This document shows positions 55,573 to 64,000 of a DNA stretch of 64,000 nucleotides, one piece after another (the stretch's first letter is position 1; each line of letters begins with the position of its first letter). Location of the stretch: positions 62,001-126,000 of the forward strand of contig PTFA01000495.1 in assembly GCA_003342895.1 (NCBI GenBank). Direction: 5' to 3'. This DNA comes from Casuarius casuarius. Taxonomy: Eukaryota; Chordata; Aves; Casuariiformes; Casuariidae. The notes under the pieces are model-generated. The model searched no databases. It saw nothing but the letters and a program-made list of their open reading frames with translations, and was not told the origin of the DNA. The translations under genes and the position numbers were made by a program.

Positions 55573-58500
55573 GTAAGCTGCAGCTAGAAGTGGAATCACT
55601 CCCTGTTTTGTGGGCATTTCGAAGTGCACAGGAACGTGGCTGGAGAATAATCACCTTGTTCTCATATGTTCCTCAGCCTCATATATCTTCAGGGTCCTTG
55701 AGGATCACAGGTGAAGTCACCCTAAGAAGGGACAAGGTCTCTAGCACATACCTTCTCTTAATTCAGGAGTAGTTCTTACCGCCCCCCCCCCGATTAAATG
55801 TTCCAGCACTTGCCTGGATGTTGCTTATAGTATGAGCAGCACAGGAGGCTGTTTGTCTTATCCTCAAATTGCCATAGTTGTTGTAAAGAGCTTCTGTTAA
55901 TTGATCTGACACAGCAACAACAACAATAATGCAAGAACAAAGATTTGCAGTCAACCCTGTTTAAAGAAAACTAGCATTGCCCTTGAAATTAGTACAACTC
56001 CGTGTTGATCAAGTCTCGAGTATTATCCCAAATGTCAGCTCATATTTGATCAGAGCTGATCTTGAAAATGATTGCTTATTGCTCTGGTATTTCAAACTGT
56101 CCTTTAAATGCTGCATATTTATAGTGTGTTTCTTGTGGGACCCTGACCTTGCAGTCCTTTGGTCTGGGCCCAGAGACCCTTCCAGGCCGAGGGAGCCGCA
56201 GTGGAAGGAACAGGCTTCAGGGACGCAGTGCGCTAGGTTCAACTTTAACTGAATAGTATTTTACATTGCTGTAAGCAGCAACACAAAAAGCAAGGTAACA
56301 GGGAACTAGACTCTTTCAGGATCTCTTAGTGTAGAGCATGTGTGTGTCTCTTTAGCTGACCTCTGTTCAAGGGGTAGGGAAGCACCAAGTTTCCATGATA
56401 CACTTCCAAGAAGTTAAATGTTATTTGTAGTTCCCTTGCCTAATATAAATCAATATTATCCCCAACAAACGCTCCAGTAGTTAAGGTTCATAGATCTTCT
56501 CTGCAGCTTGAGGCTCGCTCCAGTGCAAGCTTTATCTCCACCTCTTCAACACTGGTGCGCAGACTTCGCTGCCTGAACGCAGGACAGCGTGAGGAGGGTG
56601 TGTGCAGAAGGCTTGCTCCTGAAGTGCCTTAGAGGAGCTCTAGCTTCTCTAGAGTGGCAGGCCCTGAGGTTGGGGTGTGTGTAGCTTCTTTTCTTCCTTT
56701 GTATTTTAAGCATTTCTCATGCTTGTGCTTTAGATAGCTACGGTAGAACTCTGAGTGCGGAACTCAGTATCCCTTTGGAAAGGGCCAGTAGTGCTAATGA
56801 CGCCAGCCTGGGAACATTTAAGTGCACAGTTGCTAGGTACAGGGTGCTGCAAAAGGGCACAGATCCCAGAGACAGCAGCGTGCTAAAAGCTTTTGAGATG
56901 TTCTTTGATTCTGATGTCCTTCACTTTGTCTGCTCACAGCCAGACTGGTAGACACAAGGTATCTCATGCTTCACGGTTCAGGTGATTACCTCCAGGATTC
57001 AAAGGAAAAGTTTCTCCACAGAGCAAATGACCAGACAGAGATTTGGTGGGATTCTTTCTCCTATCCTCCTTGGGCACGTCAGAGTTTGGCTACAGTCAAG
57101 TGGGTGCATCAGCTTTGGGAAATGATACAGGGAATCAAGCTCTGCTCTGATGTGGGTTTGGGACCGATTCCACTCCCTGCAACTGCAGGAGGATTTGGAG
57201 CTGGGAAGTGTCCATGCCACAGGCACTGGCTTTCTGTTCTTTGGCTTTGTCAGATTGTTTCTTCCTCTGAGAGCGCAAAAGCAGAATGAAGCTGAAGCCT
57301 TTGGGCGTGAAGCTCTGCAATGTGCAGGAGGTTCCACTTTGTGATCTGGTGGCCAGCTCTGTCCTCAAGCTCGGATGCTGTGAGCCATGAGGTGGTGTTT
57401 AGCAGCCCCAGCGGAGAGTCTCTTGCTTGCCTGCCTTCTGCAGTGCTGCTTCTGCCTGCCGTTGGGCAGCGTCAAGGTCCCTCTCTGGGACAGCTGGGGG
57501 TGAGAGCTGCCTTGGCCCTTGTTCTCTGCATGCGGGGTTCTGTCACTGAGCACGCGGCGCTCATGCTCTCGGGGGTATGTGCTGCTAACCTCAGACTCAT
57601 TCAAATGCGCCTGATGTGCTCCCATCCCAGCTCCTTTCTGTTTGATCTCAAAGCAATTAATTTTGTCCTTCAGCATCTCTCTTCCTTCTAACTGAACTTT
57701 TTCCAACTGGGCTAATTATACGCCCTCTCGTTACGGTTCTGGCAGCATTCAAGTGAGAACTAGCTTCTGTCACTGTTGCAGCTGTGTCCCAAAACTGGAC
57801 AGTTTTAAGCTGCACACCTGTTACCCTTCATTCCCACCAGGCAGGAGGGTGGTGAAGCGGTGGCCTCGAACGCCACATCGAAGCGTCGGTCCCTCAGAAG
57901 GGAGGCCACAAGCCACGGGGCCGGCGAGGGGCCCTGACGAGGAGGGGACCGCAGGCCGGCAGGGGCGGCGCTCCTGGTCTTCGGGCAACGCACTTCTTAC
58001 CGCAGTGAGTTTAAAGCGTCAGCTGTATCGTTGTCATGAATCGGACAGTTGCAGCTGCAGTGCCTGGCTGTGCCAAGAACTGCTTCTGTGACAGCAGACG
58101 CGTTGCTCAATCCTTCTGGGCCTGCCGACAGTTTTGAAAGTAAATAGGGGCGGTCTGGGGAGTCACTGTGGTACTGATACAGAGTGGGGCTAGTGGTCTT
58201 TGAGTCCCTGCAGTGCTGAGCACCGTTCCCCGGTTGCGGCTGCTGTTTGTCACCAGTTCCACAAAACTTGTGGGCTTTCTGCTAGCAACTGCTGCTTCCT
58301 CCCGGTCCCGTTTGAAACGTTCTGCCAGGCGCACTCAGATTGCTTGCGACTGACTCGGTTTTTGGAGCCTTGTGGATGCACCTATACCAGCATCCGTGCT
58401 CAGATCAGGAGAGGGCTTTGGAAGGGAATTTCCCGCTTCCTGTGCTTCTGCCTGTGCTGTAGGATGTTTTGAGTGCGGGAGCTAGCATCCTTGCAGACGA

Positions 58501-58679
58501 AAGTAGATGAGACGTGCCCCAGAGCACCCTCGCTGCACTCGTAGTGCTAATGGACATCCAGTCCCCACACCAAGCTGGGACTGGATTCGTGTAAGATACC
58601 CATACCTCGCATTTCAGAAGTGGTTTATCTCGCTCTACAGACTTGCTCCTGTTGATTTGCATGCATTACCAGTGTAGAC
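55573..58679 (+). other. Intron-like sequence; open frame after an acceptor at 56940
   Basis: TCACTTTGTCTGCTCACAG at 56922-56940 is followed by a frame open for about 115 codons to 57289 (RLVDTRYLMLHGSGDYLQDS and on), with only a weak donor GTTCAG, GTGATT inside. No domain is recognised. The rest, including frames near 57320-58472, shows nothing I can support. Confidence 0.35.
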
Positions 58680-59030
58680 ATAGTCCATTATCACATGGGT
58701 ACAGAAAAGGAAAATTGTTAGTTTAGGGTTAAATTTGAAATTAAGTCTCTCTGCCACTACCCTAGAATATGAAAGTGAACAGAATTAGCAGTCTTTGCAA
58801 AGCAACAATTAGAAGCACTTACAATAATATCATATTGCCAAAAGGGAAAGAGTGGTTGCCTCCTAGTAACTTAGAACAATGAACCCAATGGGACTTTCAA
58901 CATTATGGAGTTATTTTGGTGAATTCAGTATTTTGGGGCTATTAGTCTTGTTAGAGTATTTTAGTTTGCAAAATGCACTTAAGTAGATACTTTGCTGTTT
59001 CCTCTTTCGATTAGATTAATGAGACGCTGC
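58680..59030. promoter_or_regulatory. AT-rich block resembling conserved non-coding DNA
   Basis: Contains AACAATTAG, AATAATATCATATTG, GAACAATGAAC and GATTAGATTAATGAG, words close to SOX and homeodomain cores. Non-repetitive and non-coding. Candidate enhancer by texture only. Confidence 0.22.
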
Positions 59031-59293
59031 ATATGTGGCTGTGGTGCAGTAAACCCCCTGCTAGCTGCTGTTTCATCTGCAAATTGTTGGCGAAGGAAGA
59101 AAGCCTAGGCTATGCACTCTATTAATACAATGAAACGTCCATGTAGGATAGCCTGTGCTTTCCTCCCTCTGACAGGTCACTACAAGTCAGGCCTGGCAAG
59201 AGCGCAGTAGGATCCAAGTTAAAGTTCTGTGGTGTTTGCTATGGGGCATGAAAGATGGATTTAATTGGAGGAGGTATCTTGCCTTCCTTGCAG

Positions 59294-59323
59294 ATCCCAT
59301 CGCCTTTGGGTAAATCGCATAGG
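59294..59323 (+). other. Possible 30-nt phase-0 microexon
   Basis: ATCTTGCCTTCCTTGCAG and CATAGG followed by GTGAGT match consensus closely. Ten codons (IPSPLGKSHR) fit exactly, phase 0 both sides. It is too short to separate from chance. Confidence 0.18.
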
Positions 59324-61919
59324 GTGAGTTAACAGCAAGTGTCTATAGACATTTCCGAGTAATTAAGCAATAATGTATGACACTGTTTCATGTTTCTGGT
59401 ATGTGCTAAGGTAAGGGAGGGATGTTATTTGAAGCAGTTGTGCACTAACTGTCTACTGCAATCAGCTTTTTCTAGACTGGCTTTCCCTGTTGCTTCCTTT
59501 CTCCTCCTCCTCTGCTGTAGGAAAGGCAAGGGATTATCCCTGCTGTAGTTAGCAATCACAGAAATAAACCACCACCACCACCCCCAAAATGAGTGTGGCT
59601 ATTGGCTGAGACAGACAGGAGTGGATGAGGGAGGAAGGTGGTTTTACAGCCTTAGCAGTAGAATGGTGCATTTGGCACCTCAGTGGCATTTTTAGGAGGG
59701 TAGTGAAAAATCAGAAGTGATGTTAGGAAGAAGCACCAAAATGACATGGTAGCTTACAGAAATTTCTGGAGAGAGAGAGAGAGAGACAGACTAGGAAAAT
59801 GTCATCTGTTTAATCAACGACAACAACAAAAAAACAGCATGGCTTGAAGTCAAGGGGAAGATGCTGCATAAAAAGCCCTGTGACCTGTTGGAGTAAAGCA
59901 TAGCAAGATCTGACAATTGGAAGATGAAGCAAGACAAACTTGAAAGGAAGAAAGGTTGTTTCTAATGGAGCTGGGGCTGCCCAAAGGGACAAGCAACTCT
60001 GGGTTAGAAAAGCTCAAGAGCTTGAAAGACTGAGTACAGTATCTTCTAGAAAAGCATCCAAGTTGCATGTTTGGGGCTTAGGGCAGAGTAAATGGAAAAT
60101 TCATTAAATCAATTAATGTAGCCTCCTGTGTAAAACAATCTAATGGCTGCAGTACTGTCAATGGTTAAAGCTTTTATTTCTTTTAGCTGGTTTCCCAATA
60201 GGAAAATGAACGTATGTTTGTTTTCATGCCATAAAATGCACTCGAACCCTCGGGAAGAGCATCTTGCATGGCCGCGTCAAAAATTTTGAGACAAAAAGGA
60301 TCTATAAACTAGAGGGGAGAAATCCTTCTCTTGTTTTTTTATGTCGAATTCTGCCCTTCCACACGTGAGTGTGGAGCAGGAGACTTGTTTGTAGGCTGTG
60401 TGAGACACTGGGGCCGTAGATAGTTGAGTGGATTGTGGCTCACAGTTCTGGGAAGCTCCTGGGAAAAAGTCTTCTCTCCACGACGCATTTAAAAGTTCTG
60501 ACAAACGGACAGCTTAAGGGAAGAGCCAGTCGCACAGACTTTGCTTCAGCAGGGCACCTCTCACGTAATTCATACAGAACGTGCTACAGGGAAAACTCTC
60601 CTGCAGAGCACCACCACCTCCTCCTAGAAGTCTGCCTTTCACGAGAGCTGGGTCCTGCAGCCATGACTATCTGGAAAGTTTAGACGTAAGGCTGTCTTCT
60701 GGCACTGGCGCAAGGCTGCACAAACATAACTCGGTGAATGGCAGGTTTCCAGGCGTAAGGCTGGGCTCATTGCCCCCACCATCACAAACATGGAGGCTGA
60801 AGCACAGAGTTCCTCTGAGCCGCTTCCTCTTCTCCTCTGGGTCCTCCAAAATCTGCTCTGTCTCCTAGTTGTGCCGGGGAGACTTTTCAGCAGCCAGCAT
60901 CAAAGGTCAGGTTCTCGCCTCCAAGGCGACGCTTTATTGTCTCTTTTCAGCATAGCAACTTCTGTGTCCCAACACTTGATAAATGACAGGGATGCAGTGC
61001 AAGCCAGCGTGCTCGGGGATGTCTCCGTGTTCCATTGTAAGCCATCTCCAAGCTTTACAATTTGGCCACAAAAACTTGCTTGAGGCTAAAGCGTGGCATA
61101 TTTGCTTTGGCTGACTTCTGTGTTGCTTATAGGGTTTCGCATACTCCCATTCCCTGCAGATGTATAGTGTGAAACTGGCTTCGCTTTTATTGCCCTGAGA
61201 GTTTCTAGGGCAACTGCTTGTAGCTCAGGCTCACAGCCAGGAGAGGATATATGAAAAAGTAAAATCTGAGGGGGTTTTGTCAAAGGAAGTGATGATTTCT
61301 GCATCATCATTTCCTTTTTGGCACATGTTTCTTGGGTGTTTTTTGATGTGTCATGTGGTATTTTTACCGCTTACCAGATGAAAGTACAGTGAAAGTAAAA
61401 CCCTTGCTGCCACACTTGCTGTAGGGGAGGCTGCTGTCCTAGAAAGCTTTAATAAGAGAAGGTGGGTGAGAAATGATTGCCTGTCTCTTGGGATCCTTGG
61501 GAAGTCAGAACTGAACCAGATTTCCTTGCACCCTTGGCTGCTCTTTGCTGCTTCAGATGCCCCCTTGGGGGCTGGTATGCCATCTTGGGCTTTTTAGGGG
61601 CTTTAAAACCTCTCTGTGGACCCATTTGGTAGTGAAATGAAATCTTAGTATCATTGATGATCAGAGGACCTGCACAGGCCTGCACGAGTCCGTTGCAGAA
61701 GCCAAAGATTGTCCTTTTCCCGCGCTCTGCCAGCGTTGCTCTGTGAGCCGTGTGGCGCACCGGGGAGGGCCCTGCGCTGTTGCAGCGCCCACGTTTGAGT
61801 CGATTGCTCCTAAGGCAGAGTACTCTGACAATATTGTTTCTCCCTTGGAGTCAAGGAGGTGAAAAATTGTGTCTGGTTGAGCCCTCAACATGTAGTTGCT
61901 GAAGTGTTTGTGCTGTTTA
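59324..61919 (+). other. Intron-like sequence, no supported gene
   Basis: Short (CCA)n and (GA)n runs at about 59569 and 59770. No exon with convincing evidence. Confidence 0.5.
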
Positions 61920-62260
61920 CATAGTGGCTAGCTGCAGATATTTTTCAGAGTTAAGGACTAATTAATTCTAGCTCTTGAATGTAAGAGTAAACACAAAGGG
62001 AGTGCATATTTAATGCATTATTCCACAGCTGTAATTAAATTAAACGAAAGCAATTTTCCATCAACTCAGGTTACAAAAAAGGCAAAAAAAAAAAAATTTG
62101 GCTGAATCGCTGGAGCAATTATTATAAGAAATTAAAACCTTTTTAGTGGAATAATCAAATTTTATTTTGTATTGGGGGGAAAAAAATTCCAGGTTTTCAT
62201 TTTGAAAGCTGACAGGTTATTATGGATTCAAGGGCTGGCCTGCAAGAGAAACAGGAGCTG
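61920..62260. promoter_or_regulatory. AT-rich block resembling a conserved enhancer
   Basis: Dense homeodomain-type words (ACTAATTAATTC, GTAATTAAATTAAAC, AGCAATTATTATAAG, GTAATTGCAG) in non-repetitive, non-coding sequence. It lies within 1 kb of the third CpG island, where a promoter-proximal enhancer would be expected. This is the most enhancer-like block by eye, but conservation is untested. Confidence 0.28.
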
Positions 62261-62477
62261 TAATTGCAGTTTCACTTGCGTTCGGTGGAGCCTATGAACA
62301 ATAACCAGTTATGGTACACAAGTGTGCCAGCGCTCCTGTCCTCTGTTCCTTGTTTCCGTAGGCTGAAGGAGACTGCCAGTGTTCAGAGTTGTGCTGAGGA
62401 CTGGCCAAAGGCTGACGATGTTCAGGGAAGACAACTTGGGCATTTGCTAGGGGAGAAGATGGAGAAGATCACTTGCT

Positions 62478-62484
<7 letters not shown>

Positions 62485-62536
<52 letters not shown>
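62485..62536 (+). repeat. Pure poly(A), 52 nt
   Basis: Uninterrupted A run followed by GCTT. No AATAAA is seen in the preceding 100 bases and no gene-derived sequence is recognised upstream, so I do not call a retrocopy. Confidence 0.95.
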
Positions 62537-62539
<3 letters not shown>

Positions 62540-62944
62540 TATTTACTTTTGGTTCCCTTGAGCTGTTACTGTCTCAAGAAGACTTCTGAAAGGATTTGAC
62601 GCCACCAGGCATGGCACAAAAGGAGGGTGGAATGGACTCTTTCATGAATCTTTTGTTATTGCTCTGAAAGAGCTGTGCTGTAGATTTCTCTCTTTGGGGT
62701 TAACAGGTAGGTCAAGATCCTGCACAGAGGCTTTGGTTTGTGTTCCTGATTTTTGTCCCTGACATTCCTGCTCCTTTTACCATCCTGTCTTTATACTGTG
62801 ATATCTCTGGGTCCGGCAAGAGGCTGGACCTCTTGCCCTATGTTGGGCTCACAAGAAGGAGAGATGCAGGTGTCCCGCAATATGTGAGTGACTCGGAGCA
62901 GAGAGGGGGAGGCTTTTATAGCCGTTTCCGTGTTGTCTAGAAGT

Positions 62945-63450
62945 GTAAATGCCCAAGCCCCCCCCGCGGAAGGCTCAGCGTGGGGCCTGGCCTCTGCTTC
63001 CCTTCTGCTTCCGTCCGCAGACGCCCGGACAGCGTGCCAGCCCCGCGCGCGGGAGCAAGCCTGCTTCCCGCCTTGTCTCCTCTCACCCGGCAGCAGGCCC
63101 GAGCGGCGCAGTCGGGGCCGTGCCAGGCGCGCCAGCGGACGTGCTCTGCCGCGCGCTGCAGCGGGAGCTGGCGCGGCCGCCCGCTCCGGCGTCCGGGTCC
63201 GGGAGGACGGCTGGCTGCAGAGCTGGGGGGGTGCTGCCCTTCTCTGGAGGGGCTCTCTGTGGGCCAGAGGCCGGTGCTGGACCTGCATGTCAGGCCCATC
63301 CTCCAGGAAACCGAGAAGCGCAGCAATCTCTGCTCTGTCTCTTCCTCCATCCCGTCCGTTTCTGCCTGGCTCGGCACCCCCCGGCTCCTGCGCGCAGGGC
63401 CCGGAGACCCCCTGGCTCCCGCGCGTGGGGGCCCTTGCTGGTGCTGAAGC
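62945..63450. promoter_or_regulatory. CpG island 3, probable promoter
   Basis: GC and CpG rise abruptly at about 62945 and fall after about 63450. Reading frames are open on both strands (190 and 240 codons plus, 231 and 177 codons minus), which is expected at this composition and is not evidence of coding. The island lies 450 bases before a plausible plus-strand exon (63900-63964). A donor-like GCA, GTGAGC at 63610 could end a leader exon. It may be an alternative promoter of the gene starting at 6.9 kb or the start of a new gene. Confidence 0.65.
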
Positions 63451-63899
63451 TGGTCTGTAGGACAGGACATCTGCCGGGCAAGTCACAGTGCTTTGCTAGG
63501 ACGTGGGGAACAAATCCATTTCCTTCTCAATACCGTGGGCTGTTTTGGGAGCAGCATGTCAGTAACACCGGTCAGTCGTGGAGCCGTTGCTACACCGAAC
63601 GCTCATTTGCAGTGAGCATGTGGAACCTGTTTCTTGCTCTGTTTCCAGGGCAATCCCTCCGAATTGTGTGAGTTCTTCGCTGTCTGAGTAGGTGTAATGG
63701 TTATTGCTGTGACAGGTGCCATCTGAGTGACAAAGCCAAGGTGGACCCCCAAATGGCCATGACAAGTAACAATGGAGGCTGAGTTCTGCGTTTTGTTCAC
63801 GTGCCGACCTTGAACAGGAGACGGGATCAGATTCATGGGGGAGATGTATAGTCCACATCTCTGAGGTGGGACAGAGTTTCTTGCTCTGGGCAACTACAG
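63451..63899 (+). other. Spacer between CpG island 3 and the last exon candidate
   Basis: Composition returns to normal. A leader exon ending at about 63610 is possible, otherwise nothing is seen. Confidence 0.4.
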
Positions 63900-63964
63900 T
63901 GGAAGAACCGGAGTCATGAAACCTGAACTTGTGAAGGAAAAATGTCTTCCAGCCACATTATTCC
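63900..63964 (+). CDS. Candidate exon with a start codon near the window end
   Basis: GTTTCTTGCTCTGGGCAACTACAG is a fair acceptor, and the 65-nt segment ends at a near-perfect donor, TTCC followed by GTAAGT. Two ATGs lie inside. ATG at 63942 has A at -3 and gives MSSSHIIP at the junction, leaving in phase 1 or 2 depending on the next exon. ATG at 63916 is open too (MKPELVKEKCLPATLF), in a frame that is also open to the exon's 5' edge (GRTGV before the Met). It could be a second exon carrying the start codon, or an internal exon. I do not recognise it. Confidence 0.33.
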
Positions 63965-64000
63965 GTAAGTCTGTCCTTGCGCTCCTCGTGCCGGCTCATT

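Noticed and set aside
45866..58685. CAGTGTAGAC shared by 45866 and 58668, like DNA-transposon ends
   Set aside because: Ten bases is too short, similar words occur at 39934 and 49598, and no opposite inverted end was found.
62791..63671. Overlapping frames of 155 to 240 codons on both strands
   Set aside because: They overlap in several frames of a CpG island, are dominated by Arg, Ala, Pro and Gly, and show no domain. GC content explains them.
1..64000. tRNA, rRNA, CRISPR array, insertion sequences or integrated virus
   Set aside because: I looked for their hallmark sequences and found none; the window is ordinary vertebrate DNA.

Overview
The window is vertebrate nuclear DNA, most likely from a bird. 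It holds CpG islands, GT-AG splice signals, long non-coding stretches, simple repeats and two assembly gaps (5757-6573 and 48400-48457). Interspersed repeats are very sparse, and the one element I recognise is a CR1 LINE relict at about 10190-10395, a family that dominates bird and reptile genomes. There are no bacterial or viral gene blocks. I could not name any gene with confidence.

Layout. Positions 1-4.6 kb look like intron or flank of a gene on the minus strand: C exceeds G in the lines I counted, and two minus-strand exon candidates have good splice sites (1068-1147 and 3638-3679). Positions 4.65-7.4 kb are a promoter region with two CpG-rich segments. It contains a CTCF-like site, GC-box repeats, and a degenerate repeat carrying E2F and YY1 motifs. 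An 817-base gap falls in its middle. The clearest coding element is a 60-nt first coding exon at 6942-7001 on the plus strand (MAASAQPRGPRLGAEPQRQQ). It has a strong start context, an upstream in-frame stop and a consensus donor. Right of about 7.4 kb the plus strand becomes T- and G-rich, as expected for a long plus-strand transcript. The simplest model is a divergent promoter with one gene leaving on each strand.

From 7.4 to 62.9 kb the sequence reads as long intron or intergenic DNA with no exon I can identify by homology. I list the best splice-bounded open segments as low-confidence exon candidates. Splice-like pairs of this kind also arise by chance in 64 kb. Several AT-rich blocks (33.5-34.0, 34.6-35.2, 53.4-53.7, 58.7-59.0 and 61.9-62.26 kb) have the texture of conserved non-coding enhancers, but this needs an alignment. 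Other structure includes a GT/AC/GT alternating tract at 46.1-46.2 kb, a 28-bp tandem duplication of a forkhead-type palindrome at 46.55-46.6 kb, overlapping octamer motifs at 25.1 kb, and a pure 52-nt poly(A) at 62.5 kb.

A third CpG island at 62.94-63.45 kb is followed by a plausible exon at 63900-63964. This could be an alternative promoter of the same plus-strand gene or the first exon of the next gene. No new biological system is demonstrated here. The leads worth checking are the divergent promoter and its gap, the second plus-strand promoter, and the enhancer-like blocks.
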